Assembly (NCBI GenBank): GCA_013398055.1
Contig: VZRS01004542.1
Location: 1 to 64,000, forward strand
Length of the DNA: 64,000 nt
Origin: Ifrita kowaldi
Taxonomy: Eukaryota > Chordata > Aves > Passeriformes > Cinclosomatidae
Direction of reading: 5' to 3'
In this document: in pieces, positions 49,610 through 61,412 of the stretch
How positions within the stretch are numbered: position 1 is the stretch's first letter
Layout: each line of letters opens with the position of its first letter
Position numbers and translations under genes: made by a program
The notes under the pieces: model-generated
The model's input: the letters and a program-made list of their open reading frames with translations, nothing else
What the model was told of the DNA's origin: nothing
Database searches by the model: none

Positions 49610-52600
49610 TGAGTTACCATCTGTAGTAAAGGATGAAGGAATCTAGGGCTCATCCTTAAGCCAATTATGGTGAGATTCTGGTCAAATTTCTTTTACTAAA
49701 CTGTCAGTGAAGACAACCAGAGTATCTCACCAGATTGAAAAAATCAAGGCCCTATTCTGTTTTGGGTAAAGAAACACTGATGTCTACAAATTTCTTTTGC
49801 TTCAGTAACATTAAAGTAAATATACTTACAGAAGAACATTTAAGGAAAAATGGTAGAGGGACGTAGATTTGTATCTGTTCTCTTTGTCAAAGTCCTCCTT
49901 GTCTGTAATAAATTCTTGGGCAACACAGAAGTACTTAACAAGCTCTAACAAAATGTTGACTGCAGAACTTAATTCAGATAATCAATACCTACTTTTTACT
50001 TCTAAACCTGTAGGTAGTTTTACAGCATAATGTGCTTCTATTACACTTCCAGCTATATGTAGTTGTTGGTGTTGTCCAAGCAGCCTGTCATCTTTGAGGT
50101 CATGATGACTAGGGTAACATATTACAGTGATCCTTTTTTTTATAAAATCATAAAAAGTAAACTAGCAATGGTGGTCATACACAGCAATTCTTTAGATTTA
50201 TGGATTTGGCTGTGGAAGTCAGTGGAATGTGTTTCATTCTGACATTTGGTTGTGGACTCTACTTGATTAGTGGCTGTCAACTGTTCTAGGCTAAATCCCT
50301 CAAGTACAGGGGGTAAGGCAAGTTTTTTGTTTGAGTGTTACCCAGACAGAGGTGAAAAGTTCAGTTTTTGCCTTTGAAAAAGATTTTGCGAACTTACAGG
50401 ATCTGGAAAAGGAGCAAAGTTGTAGTTGAAAGAGTTTGAATTCATTAATGCATTCTGCTAGTATTTGCTGTTTTACCCCCAACCCTCTGAGATTTTTGTG
50501 TTCAGAACATGTTTCATATTTGTTGTTGTTTTCAGGGTTCCTCTAAAAAACATCAGCCACTAAGTAGTACAAAGCATTTTTGAAAGGATAAACCCTAGCA
50601 TTTCCTTATCTGACTCTGGAATCCATTTTGTGGCACTGTCTGTTACAGCTGTTGTCTAGATAGCTAATCTTAACATTTTCAGTGACTTTTGGGACAGTGC
50701 ATGAATTTCTTAAATTTGTACCCTTAGGGAAACAAGGTTGGTTTGGTTTTTTTGCTGATACGCCTGTCCATCTTACTCAAAAGAGGATTACAAGTTTCAG
50801 AAAAACATACAAACAAAATAATTAGCTTGAAAAGGTAAGCAAAAATAGGTGCTACCACTGAAGAAGAGGCATTTGCAACTTATTTTGCACTCCCAGCATT
50901 CTGGAGAGTCAGGCAGGAAACACTCACAATCCATGCTACAGTGTTGTATGGATCCATTTAAAGGACCAAGCTGGAGGAAATGCAGTTTTCTTAATTCTAG
51001 TGCCACAGAACAACTTGTTCTTTGGTGCAGACTAGAACAGCCTCAGATTATTAGAAAGAAAAGCCATAATAATCAGCTCTATTGCGTGTAATTTCTTAGC
51101 CATTCTTCAGCAGATTTACAAAAATATTGCTGAAAGAAATTAATCTGCAGAGATTTACACAGATGTCTAATATGTTGAATGTGTAAAGGTAACAAAGACA
51201 CAAAGACAGAATTCACTTGAAATCTGCTTGGAGGTTTGTTGGACATCTTTTGATATAGATTATAAATAAAAGTTATTCTGGCATTTTAGAGTTAATTAAG
51301 GTAATTTTTTTCCTTGAAGTCCTGCTTTTATGACCTAGAGTACGAAAATTGTATGAAAATATGTTGTTCTGTCAAAAGTTTATTATAAAATATCTTTGCA
51401 GAGTATGTTGAGCAACTCCATTATACTAGCTGGTTAGTATGTGAAGGTTAAACTTTGAAGGGGTTTGGACTTTACAGATTTTAATTTTGCTAATTTAAAT
51501 TATGGATTAGAGGAAATACTGCTGTCTGCTTTGTTGTAGCATGCAGTATAGGTCAGATATATTGCTTCTGTGGAATTTTTGGGGGTTTGTGTTTGTTTAC
51601 AGTATTCAAATCTGTCATTTTAACTTTTTTTAAGGGTATGCCTGGAATTGGGGTTGACTAAGGAGAGAGTGTTAATGTATTTAAACTGGTTAGAGCCATA
51701 GGAGAAGGCCTGTGGTGTTTTCAAGACTTCTCAGCCTGAAAGTGCCGCATAACCCTTTTAGGTTGCATAGCAACAGGCTCCTAGCAACAATAATAGATTG
51801 AATTTCCAATAGTGACCAGGCCGGATGTAATAATAAAGGAAGAGTACAAACAGTTGTCATGGTATTCTTTTCACAGTAAACTAGTGTTGAATTTAGGGAG
51901 ATTCTGTTTCTCAAAGTGGTGAACCTCTTTGCAAAATGAAAGTAATTTTGAAAATTGTGGTACCAAAACCCTGACAAAGCTGCTTGTAATGAATGACTTT
52001 GATGTCTAGTAGTTTGGAACATTGCAGAAAACAAAGAAACATTGAATTAGTTGTTAAGGAAAAAGAGTATTTAGTAACCACTTTAAATTGCTCTTAAATC
52101 TCAACTTCTTTTATAAATTGACCTGTACTGGATCTTCATAGAAACCCCTAGATGTACCAATATATATGTTGTTTAGAAAAGTTTGGAAACACCTTGTCAG
52201 TGTACTGTTAAAAAGGGTAATGAATAAAACTGGGTAACAGATTTGTTTTATGTCAATAATCTGTCAGTGTTTCATATTTTCCAGACCTGTTATGTGTGAA
52301 AGGTAGAAATATATGGATATGCAAGTGACTTAGAATGAGAGACAGAAATCATCTCATGAAATAGTAATAGTTGTAATTCTGGATGATTACATTTCAGTTT
52401 AAATGTTTTGACCTAGCTAACGGTTGAAAATTCTAACACTGGTTGTTTAATAAAGATGTTGATTGACACTAGATTGACACCTGTTTTCAGTTCCTGTATC
52501 TGTTTTTGGGATGCTGTTGAAGAGTCAGTGTAGTAAAGGCCAGTTACCTTAACAAAAAGCCCAAATTAGTTATTTGTAATCTGCTATATTCCATTAAGAT

Positions 52601-52907
52601 GGCGCCCTTTGTTTTCTGAATAGAGGAACACTGTTCTAAGAGTATAAAACTTTCATCTTTAGTTACTCATAACAGGGGCAACTCTAGAGGCTGCACAGTA
52701 TTGAAGGAAAAAAATATTTGGAAGTTGTGGACTTTACTTGAGATGTTTCACTGGATTTTGATGTTTCAGTATGTTCAGATGTTTATCAGTAGTGTTTTAT
52801 CACAAGAATTTTAAAAATTAAATTCTGAAAAAAGCTTTTCAGTGGACCTCTTAGGTCTGACTACAGATAGTATTCTCCATTTTAACTCTTAATCTCAAGT
52901 GTTTTGA
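49610..52907 (+). other. Unannotated AT-rich, probably intronic
   Basis: No gene supported. ORFs such as 51690-52034 (minus, 114 codons) and 50797-51091 on both strands lack motifs. Confidence 0.4.
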
Positions 52908-53160
52908 TAGAATCATAGAATGTTAAGGGATTTGAAGGGACCTTAAAGACCGTCTACTTCCAAATCCCCTGCCATGGGCAGGGACACCTCCCACTAGACC
53001 AGGTTGCTTAAGGCCTTATCCAACCTGGCCTTGAACATTGCCAGGCTTGGGGCATCCACAACTTCTCTGGGCAACCTGTGCCAGTGTCTCATCAACCTCA
53101 CAGTAAAGAATTTCTTACTAAGTTTTTCCTCAGTTGACATTAGATTTCTCATGGTGAAGG
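52908..53160 (-). repeat. CR1 3' end, minus strand
   Basis: The left end reads atagaatcatagaatg, the complement of the octamer tail. Then come the complements of the classic 3' UTR segments: gggaccttaaagaccgtcta, atgggcagggacacctcccac, agaccaggttgcttaaggcc, gggcaacctgtgccagtgtc and cacagtaaagaatttctt. Only the last 240 bases of the element are present, inserted antisense to the putative gene. Confidence 0.95.
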
Positions 53161-55887
53161 GTATTAGTATGGTGACAGAGATATTTTGGATATATTCAAT
53201 GAAACAAGATGCTTTTATGTGATTGTATTCAAAAACAATTGAGTTGAACAATTGTATTGAGTTCTGTTATTTGAATTGTGAGTTAAGTCTGAACAATATT
53301 CCGGATTTGTATGATGTTTGTAATTTAGACTATCAACTCACTTAAACTCTTAAAGCTTAAAGAATTACTTAGGAGTATAATCTAGTCTAAGTATGACATC
53401 TAAGCAAAAGCGTTTTAGCTTTTGTGCATTGCTACTAACTTTATGCACTAGAGAGGTATTTATGTGGTAAAGTTACTACTGCCACAGCTAGAGAGCTAGG
53501 AGAGCTTGAAGCATTTAGCAGAATTAGAGATTTTTAACTTAGAATAAAGTTAAAAACTGATAATGAAACTATAGCTAGGATATAGAAAGAAGAAATTTAA
53601 AAGTACAGAAACATACCTTTTACAGTGTTCATAGATTATGACTGTTAAAGGTATTTTTACTGAGAATTGTTTTGTATAGTACAGTTGTGATATTTTCAGA
53701 GAAGTCAAAAGCATTTTAACCTTACATTGTAACAAATAGTATCTAGTATTTATTATGGCAAATACATATTCTTCAATCATGTAGATTACAATCAGAATTT
53801 CTGTAAGAATGTAGATTACTTTCCAGAAGTGCAGTCATTAACTTTGTTCAGTTCCTGCCCTATCTCTTACAGAGCTGCATTTCTGTATGTTGTATTAGTG
53901 CTTGTTTTTACTTTTAGACCAGAGATGTTGCTTAGAATAGTTACTTACTAGTATTGTTCTTGTTGGGCAAACCTAAATGACTGGATTTGCGGGTTAAGGC
54001 TTCTACTTCATCCAGACCTAATCTATCAGGCTGCTTGCCTCATAATTTAAAACAACCAAAAAAACCCCTTTTCCATTCAAATCAAAAGAGCAGATATGTT
54101 AGATATTTGACTCTGTGCCAGATATAATGATAATGAGTATTTCTTTGCTTCCTGTGCTTTTAGGAGAGTTCAAGTGAAATTTGCATCAGGAAAGGATACT
54201 TTTCATTTCTTAGAGCTTACAATTTTTATGAAAGAGAAAAAAATTATTTAACATAATAACTGAAAACTGAGAGGACAGAAAACCGATTGTAGACTCTTGT
54301 AGCATTAACAATGGAAAATCTTGAGAAACAAAATTGGAAGATGAGCAGAAGAGAAAATAAAATACTTCTGATTTTATTTACTTCTTTATAACTGTAAGAA
54401 TATGTAATTTTAGGAAATTCATTCAAGTGTTTGGAAATGTAAAAAGAAAGACTGGGAGGAAGTAGGTCTCTGAAGTTCAAAGGACAATAGAGAACAAGAA
54501 GTTTGGCAAAAAATCTGTGTAGTCTGTTGGGCTGTACATTTATCCTCCTACTGAATTGCCATGAAATTTAATGTGTTGTGGCATGGCATTGTGTGTTTAC
54601 TCCTATTTTTTTTTAATTAGTGCTGTTGATATGCAAATTCATTTTCAGAATTTTCCATTTCATATTCTATTTTCATATTGATTTATTGTAAGAACAATTA
54701 CACTACAATTTAGTGTTAAGAAGTCTAAACGATTATTTTTTTGTTTAATGTCTGTAAGTTGAAAAGCATGGTTTGAAATAATTGACCAGACACCAATTCT
54801 GAAACAAACGTCTCATCTGCTTTCTGTTTATTTTTTGTAGTGATGTCTTCCTTTCCTCAATACACTAACTATGACTAAAATAACAAATACTAGCAATAAT
54901 GTTCGTTTATGTAGTGTTACTGAAATGCTGTGTAAAATTACAAGATGTTTAAAAATGCAGAGTTTTTTTAATGGATAAAGAAAGAGGCTTAAGTAGTGAA
55001 TGGTTCCAAGCGAAAGCTCTATTAGCATTAAATGTAATTGTTGTGTGGAGGACTACAAGATCAAATTAATTTTTTGGACTTAACTGCTATTTATATGCTA
55101 CTGGAGCATGTATGATATTCTTCTTGCATGAATTTACCCATGTACAATATTCACTGTTTGATTGTATATTGTTATTTATGCCACATTTATGTGCCAAGAA
55201 GAGTGAAGAATGTCAATGAGATGTTTTTCTGCTTAATTAAATACTTAACACCCAGCTTAATAGGTCTACATCATGTAAACATAGCCTTTAATCAGATATA
55301 AGTACAGAATGCTGTTTGTGCATTGGACCTGAATTTGTGTGTTCAGTGCCCCTCATTTTGATACACCCTTGAAGATTATAAAGTTATTTGTATTGGAGAG
55401 GTAGGTGTAGGAAGCTACTATGCAGTATTGTTGTGAATCAGACCTGCTTTTATCTGGAGAGGGCAAAGATGTACAAAAATAATCTTTGATGGTGACCTTT
55501 TGAAGAGATAGATGCAATTTTCAGCTTATGAGATTTATGTCTGTTTATATGAGAGTTATGTCTTTTTATATTTCTGGAAAGTAATTCTTCAGAATGCTTG
55601 TTTTACTTTTTTTTTTGCAAAGCTTTCATTACTGGGAAATTCTGAATTGCCTAAGATTTACAGATTTTCTTATGTATTTTCCTATGTTTCTGACAATTGA
55701 GAATCTGAGATTTCTGTGGTATTGTGAGAAAAAGAAATATTCTTTTGCCATTTTTCTTCCAAATGCATTTTATGTTGTAATAAATAGGAGAGTATCTAAG
55801 TAGCATTGCTAAATATTACATACAGCTTTACATTTATAGTTTCATGTACTAATTCTTTGTGTTTCATTTGTCTCATGTTTTTAATAG
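53161..55887 (+). other. Unannotated AT-rich, probably intronic
   Basis: No gene supported. Minus-strand ORFs up to 78 codons are without motifs. The sequence ends in the acceptor of the next candidate exon. Confidence 0.4.
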
Positions 55888-56020
55888 AATTTTTGACTCT
55901 TCCGAAAATGCTGACTATGATCATACAATCTTGAATGTAGCCCTTGGGGCTACCTATATTGTATTAGTTATTGATGAGAAAGCTGTCATTAAGGACTTCT
56001 CTTTTAAGAATTTTACAGAT
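55888..56020 (+). CDS. Candidate coding exon 4 (133 bp, phase 2 to 0)
   Basis: After the acceptor tctcatgtttttaatag, only phase 2 entry is usefully open, which is what exon 3 provides (junction codon AAA, Lys). It reads IFDSSENADYDHTILNVALG, then ATYIVLVIDEKAVIKDFSFK and NFTD. The NVALGATYIVLVIDEKAVIK stretch looks like two beta-strands with a turn, as in a propeller or Ig-like fold, but I cannot name the family. The donor GTAGTG at 56021 is weak; without splicing the frame would stop at 56051. This is the most coding-like of the set after exon 2. Confidence 0.4.
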
Positions 56021-56053
56021 GTAGTGTGTGAATTGCTGTCTCTCATGATTTGA

Positions 56054-57559
56054 TTTTTGAAGCATACTGGAACAAAAAGCCCTTAGTTTGGAACTTGGGT
56101 AATTTCTAGGTCTTTGTAGAAGCACAGAAATTTTCTATTACAGTCACTATAAAGCAATCCTTATTTTAATTTTCTCTTACTTGATTGTGGAATATAACTA
56201 CCAAGCCAAAATCAGTCAGTAACATGAAGTTATTCTTGCCTTGAGATAATGCACCATTCAGTTTTTATGTGAATATGAGAATAGTGGTGATACCACCTTA
56301 CAATCATTTACCTCACTGAAATAAAATATATTAAGCCGCTAATCATTAGATAAATAATACTGTAATTACTTGAAGTCTCAGTAGCTAGGCCTGTTTTTTC
56401 CTCTTCTGTAGAAGACAGTCTGTTTTGAACTTGAAGGTTGCTTTGACATGACAAATGTGACATTAAAATCAGTGTAGTTCCTTTGAATAATTAATTGGCA
56501 TGCCAGTGCTCTTATAAAAGTGGCAAACATAGGATGTATCTGGTGCTGTTATTTCAAAATAATATTAATTTGTAATTGCAGTAATGCCCGTTGTAAAAAC
56601 ATAGTGTTATACGTTTGGACATGCGTCAGTTCTTTTAAAAAGTTTCAGTTCCTTAATGTGTTTGACTAGGTTATTTTATCAAAATTTATTAACATGTCAA
56701 TTGTGCCATGTATTTGAGTTTGGGGGAAGGGGGTGTTCCCAAATAAATTCTACTACTATTCCAGCTTTCTTTGATATTGTTGTTTTTAATATCTGAAACA
56801 AAACCATTGTAGTGTGCAGTGATCACGCAAGGGCATGGACTCTGCACACAAGATGGAAAAATTCAAAGCCGTTTGTTGCGCAGCCAGAATTCCCCTAAAT
56901 ACCAGCACACCCAGGATATAACATCATATAAACAGGAAAGATGTTCACCACAGTGTCCCCCAAAACACCTGGGATAGTGCACAGATATTACCTATTATGG
57001 TAACAGGTAAACAATATCCTATAAGGTCACAAACTACAATTACCACTTCCCATAGATCCAACACTGTCCACAAACTCACAATCCTCTCTCTGCCCATGCC
57101 CGGTGACCTGGATACAGTCCCAGGGTCACCTCTGGGCCCAGGAAAGAGGCTCTCTCTGCAGCCTTCAGGGCCTATCTCTCTACCACCACATAATGTAGCC
57201 CAACACCAGGTAGCGATGCCTTATATGTGGAGAATTTGACTCCCAACTCGTACCGTTAGTCATGTCTGGCTGCACGCTGCAGTGCTTTGCTGCACTTTTC
57301 ACGTCCATTCTGTATTTCTTCTTCAGTATGTAAGGGAAATGTGTAATGAGAAAAGGAAGTAGTTTAATTTTGAGCTGAATCAGCAAAATATCGCACTGTA
57401 GCTGTATGACTAAAAACAATCGTGATGTCACAGTCTTGCATACCCCGCAGTGAGTTTGATCACAAGGGAACAGCTGATCACTGTAAAAAATAAGTTGCTT
57501 TCAACACTCTCTTCAGGGATTATTTAAATATAGAAATGTGTGGAAGGGAGGATAGGGAA
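56054..57559 (+). other. Unannotated, with a GC-rich insertion-like block
   Basis: AT-rich to about 56815, then a distinctly GC-richer block (56815-57300) listed separately. No supported gene. Confidence 0.4.
56815..57300. mobile_element. GC-rich block, possible LTR-type insertion
   Basis: About 490 bases with a sharp change in composition. Read on the minus strand it has a TATA-like ccacatataagg and ends in a sequence finishing ...gcacactaca near 56812. No octamer tail, RT motif or terminal repeat pair is visible. An LTR or other retroviral fragment is a guess from composition and layout only. Confidence 0.25.
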
Positions 57560-57915
57560 CGAAATGTTCAGATAGTAATTGAAGATGAGTTCTCTAGATG
57601 CAATTTGGGGCAGATCTGGTAGAAAAGGACATGGTAAAGGCCAAGGTACCCAGGGTACATTCTTCACCTTGGTCTTTATTGGTAAGATCTGCCTTCAGGA
57701 GTTGCAGATACCAGTGGAAAACTTGTGGATTGTGGAAGGTTTGCCCTCTGTAGAGGAGTATCAGGTTATGACTATTTAAACAAACAGGACATATAAAAGT
57801 CCATTGGTTGAGGGAAAATGCACACAGGAATGCTGAGGGAGCTGGCTGATACCACGGGGAGATCATTCTTGATTGTTTGAAAGGTCATGGTGGTCAGGGG
57901 AGGTTCCAGATGTGG
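57560..57915 (+). repeat. CR1 internal fragment (RT N-terminal region), plus strand
   Basis: It matches the CR1 section before and at the start of the RT: acattcttcaccttggtctttattggtaag (57658-57687, for TFFTLVFIGKI), a degraded 'acttgtggat' section, then aatgctgagggagctggctga (57831-57851, for MLRELAD) and cattcttgattgtttgaaag. Both ends are truncated and no ORF of length remains. Sense to the putative gene. Confidence 0.75.
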
Positions 57916-58738
57916 AACTGGGGATATGTGTTTTAGCTGCATTTTTGATCCATGCTTCTTGTTTGTAGACAATTACCACAGAAATTTAGTTGCTTTATGT
58001 ATATTCTTACTAAAAATAACTACAAGTTCTTCCACGTCTTATTCCATTTTATTAAACCTTCTTTTTTTTTTTCAAATTAATAGATACCTATCTAGTGTTC
58101 ACTTTTGCTTAGGATTGTATCTTCTTTTTTGGTACAATACTGACTAAAAACATACCAGCACTGGATAATTGAGCTATTCAGCTACCAGTTTCAGAAAATT
58201 TATTCTGAATGCAACATGATATGATTTAGTTAAAATGCTTTCAGTGCTGTTTTGCTATCTGGTTTATTAAAGATGCTTTAGGATAGTTTAGACTCTGCTA
58301 GTAAAAGACTAATGTAAGGAAGTAATTAAAGAATGGGATTGTTCATGATGAGTTGGATTTCATTAATTTAGTCAGTTAAATACCTTAATCAATTAAAAAA
58401 CCTATTGAGCTAAATCTGAACTAAATGCCAGAGCATAGTGATAGTCTAGATGCCGAAGTAAGTTGCGTAGAACTATTCCTTGCTTTTTGTTTCTGCTGAT
58501 GTGATTAAAAAGATCCCATGTCAGTGTTCCTGTGGCTTTGTCACTGCATAACTTACTATGTGACCTGCTGTTCAGCAATGAGCTTATTCCTCATGATTTG
58601 CTTTTAAATGGGAAATCTAAATTTTGCCGATTATACAATTGCTATCAGTGTCTATTTGGGAATATTTGAATTAAAATGATTAGGTATTTTGGAATTGATT
58701 TATTGGTCATAAACATTAACCAGATCTTATTTCCATAG
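57916..58738 (+). other. Unannotated AT-rich, probably intronic
   Basis: Short ORFs only (86 codons plus at 57887-58147, hydrophobic because T-rich). It ends in a good acceptor, cagatcttatttccatag. Confidence 0.4.
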
Positions 58739-58803
58739 GAAATATCTGCCAGGGCTCAATTACAGTCAACAGTTACAGTCAACAGTTTCAGTCCTACAAA
58801 TCT
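58739..58803 (+). CDS. Candidate coding exon (65 bp, phase 0 to 2)
   Basis: Acceptor ttatttccatag and donor TCT-GTGAAT. Entered in phase 0, as exon 4 would supply, it reads EISARAQLQSTVTVNSFSP. A 13-base tandem duplication (58761-58786) lies inside it, which is unusual for conserved coding sequence. The exit phase does not fit the next candidate at 59936, so at least one exon would be missing or this one is wrong. Confidence 0.22.
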
Positions 58804-59219
58804 GTGAATAATCCATTTTGTGCTGTATATTGTCATTTCTTTAATGCTGGATATTACTGGTTCAGAGATGGGAAGGTTGATGGAGAGGACTGAATGGCTG
58901 AAAAGGCAAAGAGACATATCAAAGATCATGAAAAGGAGTGTGAGAAAACAGAGTACTGAATTTTAAGATTCTCAGCTCTTAGACAAGGATCTTCACTGCA
59001 TGGGCCAGGACACCTGAGAGTTAGTTTGGTTTTTTTAGCCTAGAGGTTATATAGAGAATGAAATGTCTGATGGATATATTGAGAATTTTTTTTTCTATGC
59101 TTAATCAGTGAAATACTTAGAACATGCAAAACAGCAAATGGATAAATGGAGATAGGTGTTCATTTTGTGTATATTACTAGAGTCTAGAGCTGAAGAGACT
59201 AATTTCTGCGGCTAGCCGT

Positions 59220-59281
59220 GAATTCAACCCTCTAATGACATGAATATAATCACTCGTATCACCCATTGGAGGGTTGAATTC
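59220..59281. repeat. 18-bp inverted repeat with 26-base spacer
   Basis: Bases 59220-59237 (gaattcaaccctctaatg) are the reverse complement of 59264-59281 (cattggagggttgaattc) with one mismatch, which in RNA would be a G-U pair. The outermost 13 bases match perfectly. As RNA or single-stranded DNA this would form a stable hairpin with a 26-base AT-rich loop. Bases beyond the arms do not pair. Confidence 0.9.
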
Positions 59282-59935
59282 TAAACATTCTAAAAAGGAG
59301 TGAGAAAAGCAAGAGGATTAGTACATTAGTTGCATTTTGAAGAAATTGGTTAACATCACCTGAGATTTATTTTTATCATATTGTACAGCACACGCCTTCT
59401 GTAACGGTCTTGCAGTTGTCCAAATCAGCAAATCTACTCAAATGGCATAATAAGCCACCACAATTTATCCTAAAATGAAGTTCGTAACCAGCCAAAGTAG
59501 TGTTTCCATGGACTAGAGCTTCTAGGATTAGCTGCAGTTTAGCAACATTCTTAGTGTATTAAGGTCTATGTAATTCACATGTTCATAACTGAATTTCAGA
59601 AGCTAATGTAATTAAAGTAGTTTTTGAAGTTTATGTTCGTTCATGACTGTAACATAATAGAGCTACATTGGTTTATCAGTTTGTCTTCAATGATGCTATT
59701 GGAGTTGACCTAATAACATCTTCATTAACTAAATTTTAAAAAGTAAGTTTCATAAGCTCAGTCACTGTAGGGAACTCTTAATGTAGTACGTTATCTTGAT
59801 GGTCAGATAACTGATTTATCAATATGATGTAGTATGAGAGAGGTAACTACTCAAAGCATTTAAAATGACTTGTGGGTAAGAAAGAGCATGCCAATGATTA
59901 TATTGTAATCTTCCATTTTATTTCATTAATTTCAG

Positions 59936-60033
59936 ATGTTTCACGTTTTAAAGAAATTTCTGCATACTACAACAAAAAAGATCAAAAACAAGCAAAGTTA
60001 AATAAATATTTATCAAATGGCTTCAAATTCTCT
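59936..60033 (+). CDS. Candidate coding exon (98 bp, phase 1 to 0)
   Basis: Acceptor ttatttcattaatttcag and donor TCT-GTAGGT (an alternative donor GTATCA four bases on). Only phase 1 entry stays open: VSRFKEISAYYNKKDQKQAK then LNKYLSNGFKFS. The Lys-rich composition partly reflects A-rich DNA. No family recognised. Confidence 0.28.
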
Positions 60034-60796
60034 GTAGGTATCAGTCAGTCTGTGTTGGTAATCATGAGAAGGTGGGAAAAAATTAGGTGATGGATTTCAC
60101 ACAGGCATGCATTTGGAGTTTAAAACTACCAGGCATGTGTAGTATTTCTGGTAGGTGCTTTTCATAAAAATAAGGGTTGGTGTCTCAGCCTGTTTTCAAA
60201 TACCTCTACACTAGCTAATTTTATTTTTATGCACTTGGTGTTTAAGGTTTCAGGGAGTTTAAAGACTTCAACTTCCGTGCCATTAACTGTTTAAGGATGG
60301 TTATGTAAGTAACTGTTTTGCTTTCTTTGTACTGCTTCTGTATGGAGATACCATGGCAGTAGTGGTAATGGGCATTTTAGTTAGGAAATGTGAAGTTGTT
60401 ATGTTTGGGGTTTTTTTCTTTGACCTTGCTTGAAAACATGTAGACCCCACTCCTGATTACTTTTTAGGCTGAACTGGAATACCACTATACCAATGCTAAA
60501 CTGGTACAAAAACTAGGTAGCATTCACTGTAATAAAGATTTAGCAGAACCCCTGGAGTACATGAACAAGTTTTTTTAGTTTAAGGGTAAAACAGAATACA
60601 CTTTGGGAAAGAGCTATGCTTACTAAACTGCATCTCTAGATACTGGTTCTTGTAGAAAATGTACAGGAAGTATTCTTAAAATTGTGTGGTTACTACATTA
60701 TAATATACTACTTACCTAGTTTTCCACACTATAATGAATGTGTAAGGAAGCCATGTGAATAAATTGGTACCTTACCTCATTGTTACACCCAACTTT

Positions 60797-60822
60797 TGTG
60801 TGTGTGTGTGTGTGTGTGTGTG
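60797..60822. repeat. (TG)13 microsatellite
   Basis: Perfect TG dinucleotide run. Confidence 0.97.
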
Positions 60823-60916
60823 GCTTCTAGATGAAATGCTACTAACGCTAACACTAGATAGTGTGTTAGACACTAGATATGTGTCTTCAAATGCGAGCCA
60901 GGAAGTTTTCCTTGGA

Positions 60917-60933
60917 TGTGTGTGTGTGTGTGT
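60917..60933. repeat. (TG)8 microsatellite
   Basis: A second perfect TG run only 95 bases after the first. The two together produce His/Thr-repeat frames on the minus strand that are not genes. Confidence 0.95.
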
Positions 60934-61345
60934 CTTTTCTGCCACCCTGTGGGCCAATTTATTTTTTTTCTAGAATGAATTCTTCCTTTATTTACTGGAG
61001 AAGAACAGTTACGTTTTGTCTTACATGGATTTTTGTGCAGTTGTTTTCCATTCATTTTTGTTTCCAGAGCTGAAGTTGGACAAAACTCCTCCTAGTGTTT
61101 TAAATTCAGCATTAACTCTCCTAGGAACCTGATCACTACAGTTTCTGCTATCAATGGCTGGAATTTCTAAGGATTCTAGCAACATGGGTTTTTTTCAGCT
61201 AACTTTGTAGCACATGTTGTCAGTTTAAGAACAAAGATGTGAAAAATGGCCAGGAGTTTCAATTTTCAGATTGACAGTGTGGTCTCTTCATTTGTTGTCC
61301 TCTACTTGGACACCTTTCTCTATGGACAGTTGACTGTTACAGCAG

Positions 61346-61412
61346 TTTCTACAAGGAAAATATTTTTGGTGCAGGGGAATCAATGAGTTTGTGACAGCAT
61401 ACACGAAGGAAG
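61346..61412 (+). CDS. Weak candidate coding exon (67 bp, phase 0 to 1)
   Basis: A good donor (GAAG-GTAAGG) but a moderate acceptor (gactgttacagcag). Only phase 0 is open, as the exon at 59936 would provide: FLQGKYFWCRGINEFVTAY then TKE. No recognised domain; may be chance. Confidence 0.15.

Noticed and set aside
60248..60299. Possible exon ggagtttaaagacttcaact... ending at a GTAAGT donor (60306)
   Set aside because: The donor is good, but only phase 2 entry is open and no upstream candidate supplies it. The acceptor pyrimidine tract is poor.
60772..60957. Minus-strand frame with His-Thr repeats
   Set aside because: Translation of the two TG microsatellites.
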